Origin: Chitinophagaceae bacterium
GTDB taxonomy: Bacteria > Bacteroidota > Bacteroidia > Chitinophagales > Chitinophagaceae
Direction of reading: 5' to 3'
Assembly: GCA_019247775.1 (NCBI GenBank)
Contig: JAFBAN010000212.1
Span: 1-55,864 of the forward strand
Length of the DNA: 55,864 nucleotides
Positions 7,275 through 13,971 of the stretch are shown piece by piece; within the stretch, counting starts at the first letter, position 1, and every line of letters begins with the position of its first letter. Both the position numbers and the translations under genes were made by a program. A model generated the notes under the pieces. The model saw only the letters and a list, made by a program, of their open reading frames with translations, ran no database searches and was not told the origin of the DNA.

Positions 7275-8300
7275 CTATCGGGCATAAATTTTTGCGTTGG
7301 CATCGAATGCGGCGTCTTTGGCGGTTGAGCCGGCAAAGGTTTCCACTTTGATATGGGTGTCGTCGATCATCTGTATGATCATCAGGCCGCGTTGATTGGG
7401 ATCTGCGCTGATGCCGCCTGCGCTGTACAGCGGATAAGCTATTTTTCCGCTGGCCATGCTCACTTCTGCCGGCAGTGGCTTGCCAGGCTCGATCGTGTAT
7501 TTACCCACCATCTGGATCGTGCCGCCGATCGACACAAGTACTGTCTGCGGGTGCTGGATATCGAAAGCGAATGACAATTCCTTATCCCATCCATCCGGAC
7601 CATCCGTATACAGCACCGGTCCGTCCAGGAACCAGCTGCCCACCAGCCGGCCCGGCACATCGATGTCGATACGGCCATCCTTGTCAGGTCCTTCGCGATC
7701 GACCATCGGGTATAATTGGGCTTTGAGTGCATCTGTAAAATAGGTGAATGGTTTGCCGCAGTGCAGGGTCTGGCCAACATAGCGGGCCTGGTTCACAAAA
7801 CCCGGCAACGTAATGTTATCATCGATAGCGCCGAGATCGATGCTGCTGCCAAGGCCGGTGGTGCCGATCTGCTGACCGGCTTTTACCATGCTGCCCTCCT
7901 GTATGGAAGGATCGAGCACGATATGATCCAGGTAGTACATGAATTTCTCATTCACCCTGAACCAGGTCTTGGTTTCTTTCACACCCAGTACCGGCACATT
8001 CAATATTTTTTCCACCCTGCCATTGGTCAGGGCGTAAACGGGCAGGTAAATAGTGTTGTTCGGATTTGAATACCAGAAATAAACATGGTCTGTGGGAATC
8101 GTATGTCCCACAGGCTGTATCCAGCCTAGCGATAGCAGGAAACTGATCTTCGACACCTCAATGGGTGAATTCAGGAATACGGCCGGTTCATTAGGCCCCG
8201 TATAGGCGCCGCCGTTACTGCCACTGTTTCCACCACCACCATTTTTACTGCAAGCAGTCAACAGCAAGCCAGCCGAGAAAAGGATGGCAAGGGTTTTCAT
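7275..8300 (-). CDS. Lipoprotein with M23-like (LytM/Gly-Gly endopeptidase) fold
   Basis: The 341-aa product starts MKTLAILFSAGLLLTACSKN, a lipoprotein signal with the lipobox LTAC, followed by a Gly/Asn/Ser-rich tether. Residues of about 60-170 resemble the M23 peptidase scaffold (QPVGHTIPTDHVYFWY, then PVYALTNGRVEKILN and GSMVKAGQQIGTTG), with a possible metal-binding His and Asp in GHTIPTDH. The typical downstream HxH is not evident, so it may be an inactive or divergent member. The C-terminal half is strand-rich and unassigned. The ATG at 8300 is preferred to an in-frame TTG two codons earlier. It is likely attached to the outer membrane or periplasmic face. Confidence 0.7.
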   Translation of the reverse strand: MKTLAILFSAGLLLTACSKNGGGGNSGSNGGAYTGPNEPAVFLNSPIEVSKISFLLSLGWIQPVGHTIPTDHVYFWYSNPNNTIYLPVYALTNGRVEKILNVPVLGVKETKTWFRVNEKFMYYLDHIVLDPSIQEGSMVKAGQQIGTTGLGSSIDLGAIDDNITLPGFVNQARYVGQTLHCGKPFTYFTDALKAQLYPMVDREGPDKDGRIDIDVPGRLVGSWFLDGPVLYTDGPDGWDKELSFAFDIQHPQTVLVSIGGTIQMVGKYTIEPGKPLPAEVSMASGKIAYPLYSAGGISADPNQRGLMIIQMIDDTHIKVETFAGSTAKDAAFDANAKIYAR

Positions 8301-8343
8301 GCGCAAAAAGATACAGGATTTTGCGGAGACGCTGCTTGGGGAG

Positions 8344-8377
8344 AGTCTGGAGTCTGGAGTTAGGAGTCTGGAGTTGG
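8344..8377. repeat. Single-arm heptamer array (AGTCTGG type)
   Basis: Four consecutive 7-nt units (AGTCTGG, AGTCTGG, AGTTAGG, AGTCTGG) are followed by a partial fifth. No complementary arm is present nearby, unlike at 2757 and 30657. It lies between the lipoprotein start and the umuC end. Confidence 0.7.
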
Positions 8378-8384
8378 AATTTAT

Positions 8385-8484
8385 TTCCCTGTGTTCTTTG
8401 CGGTCCTTTGCGTTCCCTGCGTTACTAGATCAACAGCTCCTTAGTAGCGCAGAGAACGCAAAGGACCGCAGGGTACGCAGAGAG
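8385..8484. repeat. CGCAGAG-type palindrome with 9-nt units
   Basis: The left arm (8385-8427) and right arm (8442-8484) are complementary over about 40 nt. The right arm reads as successive 9-nt units of the form ACGCAAAGG, ACCGCAGGG, TACGCAGAG. The repeat ends 4 nt from the umuC stop codon. Confidence 0.75.
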
Positions 8485-8488
8485 ATCT

Positions 8489-9769
8489 TCAGGAAACTTT
8501 GAACAGCTCTTCCCATCTTGTCGTAAACCTCGGGCTGCGTAGTTCCTGGCGCATTTTCCAGTCGCGGGTGGTGCCGGAGGAGGCGAATTTGATGATATCA
8601 TTGCGCATCGCGAAATTGACATTGTCGAGCATATGCATCAGCAGCCGATGCTTATTTTTTTCAGGCGGCGCAAACAGGTTACCCTGGATGGAATCATCGG
8701 GGACGATGCCGCTGAGCATCACGCCGGCTTTTTTATACAGCCGCCCCTGCTCGTATAGCCTGTCTACCAGCGCTACGGCCGGTTTGATAAGCTCATGGGT
8801 AGCGGAAGTAGCCTGCGGCAAAGAAGTGTAGCTGCTTATTGTTGGTCCGTGACGAAAACGGCCTGTATGCGATTCTTCTTTCGGTACCACAAATACGCTG
8901 ATGATATTAGCTGCACTTTGCTGTCGCCGCAATTTTTCCGCTGCGCGGGAAGTGTAAGTGGCCACCGCTTCCCGGATATCGTTTACTTCAGATACCGGCG
9001 AGCCGAACATGCGTGTGGTGGCGATCATTTTCTTACTGTCCAGTTCTTCCAGCATCTGCATGCTCTCGATGCCTTGCAACTCGCGCAGCAACCGTACACC
9101 GGTAACGCCACCCAGGTGTGAATGTGCCCATTCGGCATTGTGTTTGGCAAGATCATATGCAGAATTGATATTGAAACGCCGCAGTTTCTCTGCATACCGA
9201 TAGCCCACGCCCCAGATATCTTCTACCGGCGTCCGCTGCAGGGCCTGCTCGCGTTTGCGGGGCGTATCGAGTACCAGCACGCAGTCGGTGGCGGCTTTGT
9301 GTTTTTTGGCGAGACGATTGGCGAGCTTACTCAGCACCTTGGTTGGCGCCACGCCCACCGATACTTTGATGCCGGTCCATTGCTCTACCGTTTCTTTGAG
9401 GTAAATAGCAAAGGACTGCAGTTCATGCGGTGGGATATGGGTGAGATCAACGAATGCTTCATCTACCGAGTATACTTCCACCCGCTCTGCAGAAACAATC
9501 GTTCGCAGGGTCTCCATCACGCGCCAGCTCAGGTCGCCATACAGGTTATAGTTGGAAGAAAAAGTGGCCACTTTGTGTTGTTCTATCAATGGCTTTGCTT
9601 TGAAATAAGGTCCGGCCATACCCACTCCCAGCTGCTTTGCCTCATCGCTGCGCGAGATGATGCAGCCGTCGTTGTTGCTGAGTACTACTACGGGTTTGTT
9701 CCGCAGGTCAGGGCGGAATAAGCGCTCGCAGGAGCAGTAGAAGCTGTTACAGTCGATGATCGCTTTCAT
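8489..9769 (-). CDS. umuC: DNA polymerase V catalytic subunit UmuC (Y-family)
   Basis: The 426-aa protein is full length for UmuC, the translesion polymerase of the SOS-type mutagenesis pair. The catalytic acids are visible in MKAIIDCNSFY (D6) and VYSVDEAFVDL (the DE pair near residue 104). The fingers and palm (YFKAKPLIEQHKVATFSSNY), the helix-hairpin-helix thumb (DIWGVGYRYAEKL) and the C-terminal DUF4113-like end (RHRLLMHMLDNVN) all follow in order. Its ATG overlaps the stop of the DUF559 gene as ATGA, so its translation is coupled to that inserted gene rather than to umuD directly. Confidence 0.95.
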   Translation of the reverse strand: MKAIIDCNSFYCSCERLFRPDLRNKPVVVLSNNDGCIISRSDEAKQLGVGMAGPYFKAKPLIEQHKVATFSSNYNLYGDLSWRVMETLRTIVSAERVEVYSVDEAFVDLTHIPPHELQSFAIYLKETVEQWTGIKVSVGVAPTKVLSKLANRLAKKHKAATDCVLVLDTPRKREQALQRTPVEDIWGVGYRYAEKLRRFNINSAYDLAKHNAEWAHSHLGGVTGVRLLRELQGIESMQMLEELDSKKMIATTRMFGSPVSEVNDIREAVATYTSRAAEKLRRQQSAANIISVFVVPKEESHTGRFRHGPTISSYTSLPQATSATHELIKPAVALVDRLYEQGRLYKKAGVMLSGIVPDDSIQGNLFAPPEKNKHRLLMHMLDNVNFAMRNDIIKFASSGTTRDWKMRQELRSPRFTTRWEELFKVS

Positions 9770-10170
9770 ACCCCCCAGCCCCCTGAAGGGGGAGTTTGAT
9801 TTTTTCTTTGGCTAAGAACGTTTTCAATTGAAGCAATGCATTCTTCAAAATGAAAATTGATCTGCTTGTTTGTAAAGCGAAGTACCTGTAGGCCGTCGTT
9901 TTCAATAAGCTTTTGCCGCCTTTCGTCTGCAGATTTTACTTCGGGACTGTCATGAATATTGCCATCTACTTCAATGATAAGTGCTGCGGAATGGCAATAA
10001 AAATCTGCGATAAAAATCCCTAGCGGATGTTGCCGGCGAAATTTAAAGCCAAGAGGCCTGGTCCTCAGATAACCCCATATCTGCATCTCCGAACCGGTCT
10101 GCCGATTGCGCAAAATCTTAGCCCGGTTGAAAATCGTAGCCTCTGCATTGAAAAACATTTTTCGCCTCAT
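9766..10170 (-). CDS. DUF559 endonuclease-like protein inside the umuDC operon
   Basis: The 134-aa protein is a DUF559 member with the restriction-endonuclease (PD-(D/E)XK, Vsr-like) fold. It has RRQHPLGIFIADFYCH (catalytic Asp), LIIEVDGNIHD (Glu-x-Asp) and the conserved LRFTNKQI end. An N-terminal RAKILRNRQTGSEMQIWGYL helix precedes it, as is usual. The C-terminal residues TPPSGGWGV are encoded by the flanking inverted repeat itself. The gene lies wholly inside a 454-bp cassette bounded by 27-bp inverted repeats. The ATG at 10170 is used; a second ATG at 10158 is equally possible. Its role is unknown; a nuclease that mobilises its own cassette is one hypothesis. Confidence 0.9.
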   Translation of the reverse strand: MRRKMFFNAEATIFNRAKILRNRQTGSEMQIWGYLRTRPLGFKFRRQHPLGIFIADFYCHSAALIIEVDGNIHDSPEVKSADERRQKLIENDGLQVLRFTNKQINFHFEECIASIENVLSQRKNQTPPSGGWGV

Positions 10171-10223
10171 GAAAAATTTTTTAAGGAACGGATTTTAACT
10201 CCCCCTTCAGGGGGCTGGGGGGT
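9770..10223. mobile_element. DUF559 cassette with 27-bp perfect terminal inverted repeats
   Basis: The ends 9770-9796 and 10197-10223 are perfect 27-bp inverted repeats, and each contains a small hairpin (CCCCCTGAAGGGGG). The left end abuts the umuC ATG (9767-9769) and the right end abuts the umuD stop (10224-10226) with no spare base. The only gene inside is DUF559. I see no target-site duplication. Similar GC-rich repeats beside DUF559 genes are, to my memory, common in Bacteroidota, which supports a dispersed element. Confidence 0.75.
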
Positions 10224-10655
10224 TTATAGTGAATGAATAGAATAAAGCACAGTCCCCCATGCCGCATAGTTGCTGAACTCATCCACATGGATATTGCCGT
10301 ACTTTTTATTCTCTGCAACCAGGTCCACTCCCTTGATATTCGTTTGCAGGCGGCGCACGAGTAACTCGCCGTTGAGCACCGCTACGATGATCTTGCCGTT
10401 CACCGCTTTTACGCTGCGGTCAACAATAAGAACATCGCCGCTGTGGATGCCGGCTTCGATCATGGCGTCGCTGTTCATGCGAAAAAAGAAAGTGGCGGGT
10501 TTATTGCGGATCAATTGCTCGTTCAGATCGATGCCGCGTTCCATATAATCGTCGGCCGCGGCGCCAAACCCGGTGGCGTTGGCCGTGGGCACCTGCCACT
10601 GGCTGAACTGCTTGGAGCCTTTATAGGCGGCCCCATACCATTGTTCCCCATCCAT
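10224..10655 (-). CDS. umuD: UmuD-like S24 protein with both catalytic residues replaced
   Basis: The 143-aa product aligns along its length with UmuD, the regulatory partner of UmuC that normally cleaves itself with a Ser-Lys dyad. The landmarks are AAADDYMERGIDLNEQL after the cleavage region, SDAMIEAGIHSGDVLIVDRS around the nucleophile and NGELLVRRL around the general base. By this alignment the nucleophile (E. coli S60) is A64 and the general base (K97) is R101. The cleavage pair Cys24-Gly25 corresponds to T28-G29. Self-cleavage is therefore not expected. I start at the ATG at 10655; the longer frame upstream runs into the promoter and is unlikely. The operon continues into DUF559 and umuC. 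Confidence 0.88.
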   Translation of the reverse strand: MDGEQWYGAAYKGSKQFSQWQVPTANATGFGAAADDYMERGIDLNEQLIRNKPATFFFRMNSDAMIEAGIHSGDVLIVDRSVKAVNGKIIVAVLNGELLVRRLQTNIKGVDLVAENKKYGNIHVDEFSNYAAWGTVLYSIHSL

Positions 10656-10680
10656 AATAATTAAATTTTGTGTTGCTAAA

Positions 10681-10706
10681 TATTTTAGTAAATTTATGCT
10701 AAAATA
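10681..10706. promoter_or_regulatory. Candidate operator between umuD and the 2H gene
   Basis: A palindrome TATTTTAG-N10-CTAAAATA with perfect 8-bp arms lies in the 72-bp divergent gap, 25 nt upstream of umuD and 21 nt upstream of the 2H phosphoesterase gene. The spacer includes TAAATTTA, itself a palindrome. Position and symmetry fit a dimeric repressor site for both directions, perhaps damage-responsive. No matching regulator is known. Confidence 0.45.
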
Positions 10707-10727
10707 ATTGACCTCAAAATAATTTTT

Positions 10728-11333
10728 ATGGACAATGGGACAGTAAGCAGCCCGGCCAAAGGCATGCCGCATTTGCAGGGCTTATATGAATACCTGCTGA
10801 TCGCCCGCCCCGATGCGGCGGTATATGAGCAGGTGATGGAGGAGAAACGGTTTTTCTCCTCGCAGTTCAATGCCGCAATAGCGGTAAAGACCAAACCGCA
10901 TATTACGGTGGCTAATTTTCTGACGGTGGACAGGATGGAAGAGACCCTGATCCGGTGGATGGGCCGTGCATTCAGCTATACGCCGAGTTTTCAGGTTACG
11001 CTGCATGAATATGGCGCATTCAGGCCGCATACCATTTACCTGCGCATACAGGACCAGCAACCTTTTCTGCAACTGGCCAAAGCATTGAAACCGATCGATC
11101 AGCAGATCCGCAGTTTTGGTTTTCCGGGAATGAAACTGATCGATAATGCGCATCTCACTATTGCCAGAAGACTGGATGCGACCACATATCAGCAGGCGGT
11201 GGCCTGTTATTCTGAAAAAACATTCCATGCCAGTTTTGAAGTGAGTGAGCTGGTCTTACTCAGGCGGCGCGACCAGTTCGATGCCTGTAAGCAGGTGAAT
11301 ATTTTCAGGCTGCAGCCGGCGGTGAAGAATTAG
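10728..11333 (+). CDS. 2H phosphoesterase / 2'-5' RNA ligase family protein (active-site intact)
   Basis: The 201-aa protein carries both HxT/S signatures of the 2H superfamily: H58-I-T in KPHITVANF and a second H-L-T in NAHLTIARRL near residue 145. These enzymes open 2',3'-cyclic phosphates or join RNA ends by a reversible reaction. The middle is the usual VTLHEYGAF...HTIYLRI pattern. It is divergent from umuD with a shared 72-bp gap and is followed 22 nt later by a paralogue, so the pair is probably one transcript. The ATG at 10728 is the annotated start; another ATG at 10764 would still precede the fold. Confidence 0.82.
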   Translation: MDNGTVSSPAKGMPHLQGLYEYLLIARPDAAVYEQVMEEKRFFSSQFNAAIAVKTKPHITVANFLTVDRMEETLIRWMGRAFSYTPSFQVTLHEYGAFRPHTIYLRIQDQQPFLQLAKALKPIDQQIRSFGFPGMKLIDNAHLTIARRLDATTYQQAVACYSEKTFHASFEVSELVLLRRRDQFDACKQVNIFRLQPAVKN

Positions 11334-11355
11334 CGGAACAGAAATATCCAGACCT

Positions 11356-11976
11356 ATGAAGACGATGGCAAGTGCATTACCGAAAATTGAAATAACATTC
11401 AGTACCGCCCATTACCTGCTGGTGGCCGAGCCTCATGCCGCTTTGCGCGAGGAGATCCAGGGTTTGAAAAAAAGTTTTGCAGAAAAGTATGATTGCCCTG
11501 CGGCCGCCTCGGGCAAACCCAATCTTACCCTTGCGCGTTTTGAGCAATACGAGATGCTAGAATCGCGCATCCTGCACCGTCTTAAGCTGATTGCGCAGGC
11601 ACAATCGTCTTTTATCGTGGAACTGCACGATTTCGGCAGTTTTCCCACGCATACCATTTTTCTGAACATTACTACGAAAACGCAGTGGGTAGAACTGGCA
11701 AAATCACTGCGGCCCATGCAGCAGCTGCTGACGATCGATAAAGAACGCAAAGTGCATATCATCACCGACCCATATATCCCCATTGCCCGCAAGCTACTGC
11801 CCTGGCAATATGAAAAAAGCTGGCTCGAATACAGCAATACCCATTTCAGCGGCCGTTTTGTCCTTGACCAACTCGTTCTGCTCCGAAAGCGATCGGGCGA
11901 GAGCGCTTATTCTTCGATCGGCAGGTTCAAACTGATGAATGTAAAAGAAGAAGTAAAGCAAGGCCAGCTGTTCTAA
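11356..11976 (+). CDS. Degenerate 2H phosphoesterase paralogue lacking catalytic histidines
   Basis: The 206-aa protein is a diverged duplicate of the upstream gene, with the same block order: YLLVAEPHAALREEI, the first signature, VELHDFGSFPTHTIFL, the second signature and LDQLVLLRKR. The first signature reads KPNLTLARF, so the histidine is N56, and the second reads DPYIPIARKL, so H-L-T has become Y-I-P. Loss of both histidines predicts no 2H catalysis, while the fold is retained. It might bind RNA or nucleotides, or regulate its neighbour. The frame is intact, so it is not an obvious pseudogene. Confidence 0.78.
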   Translation: MKTMASALPKIEITFSTAHYLLVAEPHAALREEIQGLKKSFAEKYDCPAAASGKPNLTLARFEQYEMLESRILHRLKLIAQAQSSFIVELHDFGSFPTHTIFLNITTKTQWVELAKSLRPMQQLLTIDKERKVHIITDPYIPIARKLLPWQYEKSWLEYSNTHFSGRFVLDQLVLLRKRSGESAYSSIGRFKLMNVKEEVKQGQLF

Positions 11977-12011
11977 AACTACCCAATCAATTAACAATCT
12001 TAAACGCCTAA

Positions 12012-12053
12012 CCCCTCTCTACGCGTAGAGAGGGGTGGCCCGCAAAGCGGGCC
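12012..12053. repeat. Two adjacent perfect hairpins (REP-like)
   Basis: A 24-bp perfect palindrome (12012-12035, centred on ACGCGT) is followed at once by a second hairpin, GGCCCGC-AAA-GCGGGCC (12037-12053). It lies between the second 2H gene and the radical SAM gene, 21 nt before the latter's ATG. No T-run follows, so it is more like a REP element than a terminator. Confidence 0.75.
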
Positions 12054-12074
12054 GGGGTGAGTCAATCAACAACC

Positions 12075-13139
12075 ATGCAACCAGAAGATACCAACTACCT
12101 CAAAGGCCGCGGCGCCCAGTTCAACCCAAAGAACCGGTTCCTCAAAAACCAGCAGATCCGCTCCGAGATCGAAAGCATCGACGACTGGAGCGAGCCCAAC
12201 CCGGCAACGGTTTACCTCGAAGACAATGCAAAGTCGATCGTTAATAAAGTAGACAGTCCCGATGTAGGCATGTTCTACAGCATGAATCCCTACCAGGGCT
12301 GCGAGCATGGCTGTATCTACTGCTATGCAAGGAACGCGCATGAATACTGGGGTTACAGTGCCGGCCTCGACTTCGAGCGCAAGATCATCGTGAAAAAGAA
12401 TGCGCCGGAGCTGCTCCGGAAATTTTTGATGAATAAGAACTGGGAATGCGTGCCGATCAGTTTAAGCGGTAACACGGATTGTTACCAGCCGGCGGAAAAA
12501 AAGTTCCGGCTGTCGAGAGGCATCCTGGAAGTGTGCAATGAATTCAACCAACCATTGGGCATTATCACCAAGAATGCAGGCATTCTTCGGGACACCGACC
12601 TGCTGCAGCAACTCGCAAAAAAGAAACTGGTAAGCGTGCTGGTGAGCATCACTTCTTTCGATGAAGACCTTCGCAGGGCTATGGAACCGCGCACCACCAC
12701 GGCCAAACAAAGACTGCGGGTGATCAAGGAACTGAGCGAGGTGGGCGTGCGGGCCGGTGTGATGCTGGGGCCGATGATACCCGGACTGAATGAACATGAG
12801 ATGCAGCGGATCATGGAAGCTGCGAGCGAGAATGGGGCGAGTTTTTCAGCCTATACTTTTATCAGGCTGAACGGGGCCATTAAGCTCATCTTTCACGACT
12901 GGCTCTACAAGAATTTCCCCGACCGGGCCGATAAGGTCTGGCACCTGATAGAGAATGGCCATGGCGGCAAAGTGAACGACAGCCGCTGGGGCGTACGCAT
13001 GCGCGGCGAGGGTCCGATCTCCGACCTGGTACGGCAGCAGTTCAGGAAGTACACCAAGCTGTATAACCTGATCGATGAAAGATGGGAGCTCGACTGCACG
13101 CAGTTCAGGAGGCCGGGGGAGCAGGGGAAACTGTTTTAG
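12075..13139 (+). CDS. PA0069-family radical SAM protein
   Basis: The 354-aa protein has the radical SAM cluster motif in NPYQGCEHGCIYCYARNAHE (CxxxCxxC, near residues 85-95) and the family block VYLEDNAKSIVNKVDSPDVG before it. Later blocks include SGNTDCYQPAEKKF, LGIITKNAG and ERWELDCTQFRRPGEQGKLF. This is the PA0069/Rv2578c-type family, distantly related to spore photoproduct lyase; its substrate is not established. The ATG at 12075 is chosen; an in-frame GTG at 12057 touches the repeat element. Its position beside umuDC and the 2H genes suggests nucleic-acid repair, but that is inference. Confidence 0.88.
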   Translation: MQPEDTNYLKGRGAQFNPKNRFLKNQQIRSEIESIDDWSEPNPATVYLEDNAKSIVNKVDSPDVGMFYSMNPYQGCEHGCIYCYARNAHEYWGYSAGLDFERKIIVKKNAPELLRKFLMNKNWECVPISLSGNTDCYQPAEKKFRLSRGILEVCNEFNQPLGIITKNAGILRDTDLLQQLAKKKLVSVLVSITSFDEDLRRAMEPRTTTAKQRLRVIKELSEVGVRAGVMLGPMIPGLNEHEMQRIMEAASENGASFSAYTFIRLNGAIKLIFHDWLYKNFPDRADKVWHLIENGHGGKVNDSRWGVRMRGEGPISDLVRQQFRKYTKLYNLIDERWELDCTQFRRPGEQGKLF

Positions 13140-13163
13140 GGTGACTATTCGGCTGTTTCGTTA

Positions 13164-13250
13164 AACCTCTGCGCCAACTCATGTAACTCATGTTCGCTGC
13201 GGTTAATTTTTACCGCAAAGAACATGAGGGGCAGCGTTTACGCGGAGGTT
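13164..13250. repeat. CGCAGAG-type palindrome upstream of the racemase gene
   Basis: The arms 13164-13204 and about 13211-13250 are imperfectly complementary over 40 nt and share the words ACCGC, AACATGAG and GCGGAGGTT with the other family members. The element sits between the radical SAM gene and the racemase promoter. Confidence 0.7.
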
Positions 13251-13263
13251 CCGTGTTTTGTAA

Positions 13264-13271
13264 TAGTTTTA
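13264..13271 (+). promoter_or_regulatory. Near-leaderless -7 box of the racemase gene
   Basis: TAGTTTTA matches seven of eight positions of TAnnTTTG and ends only 4 nt before the ATG at 13276. The spacing repeats that seen at gpsA, hemW and others. Confidence 0.35.
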
Positions 13272-13275
13272 GCCC

Positions 13276-13965
13276 ATGAAAACCATCGGTCTCATCGGCG
13301 GCATCTCCTGGCTCTCCACCATTGAATATTACAAACTGCTCAACGAACTCGTGAATGAAAAGCTTGGCGGCGTGAATGCTGCTAAAGTGATCATCTACTC
13401 GGTAAATTTTGCAGAGATCAAGGAACTCACTTTTGCCGATAACTGGAACGGACTGGCCGATGCAATGAGAAATGCCGCCCGGCAATTGGAGCAAGCTGGA
13501 GCAGATTGCATCCTGATCGGCGCCAATACCATGCATCGCATTGCAGACCAGGTGCAGGCTGCGGTAAAAGTTCCCGTTATCCATATCGCCGCAGTTACTG
13601 CCGAAGCCGTCAGCAAAAAGGAATTGAAGACAGTGGCATTACTCGGTACGCGTTATGTAATGCAGCTTGATTTTTACAAAGAGAAACTGGCCGCAAAAAA
13701 CATTGCGACGATCATACCCGGCCAGGCCGATACCGACTATATCAACAATGCCATTTACGAAGAATTCGGCAGGGGTATATTCCTGCCCGCAACGAAGAAG
13801 CGCTTCCTGGAGATCATCGATACACTGCAGGGCCAGGGCGCCGAAGGCGTTATTTTCGGGTGTACTGAAATTCCATTACTGATCCCGGCCGGCGATTCGC
13901 CTATTGCGAGTTTCGATACCACACGTCTACATGCACAGGCTGCTGTTGATTTTGCACTGGGGTAG
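13276..13965 (+). CDS. Aspartate/glutamate racemase family protein (single-cysteine type)
   Basis: The 229-aa protein has the Asp/Glu racemase fold: MKTIGLIGGISWLSTIEYYK at the N-terminus, GANTMHRIAD near residue 82 and FGCTEIPLL near residue 194. Classical members use two cysteines as acid-base pair. Here the first position is A83, while the C-terminal Cys is kept. Broad-specificity racemases such as YgeA also lack the first Cys (Thr there, as I recall), so activity on some amino acid is still possible. It is a single gene transcribed towards the leftward thioredoxin/ApbE block, ending 6 nt from the MORN gene's end. Confidence 0.85.
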   Translation: MKTIGLIGGISWLSTIEYYKLLNELVNEKLGGVNAAKVIIYSVNFAEIKELTFADNWNGLADAMRNAARQLEQAGADCILIGANTMHRIADQVQAAVKVPVIHIAAVTAEAVSKKELKTVALLGTRYVMQLDFYKEKLAAKNIATIIPGQADTDYINNAIYEEFGRGIFLPATKKRFLEIIDTLQGQGAEGVIFGCTEIPLLIPAGDSPIASFDTTRLHAQAAVDFALG

Positions 13966-13971
13966 AGAAGG

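Noticed and set aside
8344..8377. CRISPR-like array
   Set aside because: Units are 7 nt without spacers, and no cas gene is in the window.
10656..10772. N-terminal extension of UmuD
   Set aside because: It would run through the divergent promoter and past the start of the 2H gene, and adds no UmuD-like sequence.
12012..12053. Rho-independent terminator
   Set aside because: There is no T-run after either stem, and the two perfect hairpins fit a REP-type repeat better.
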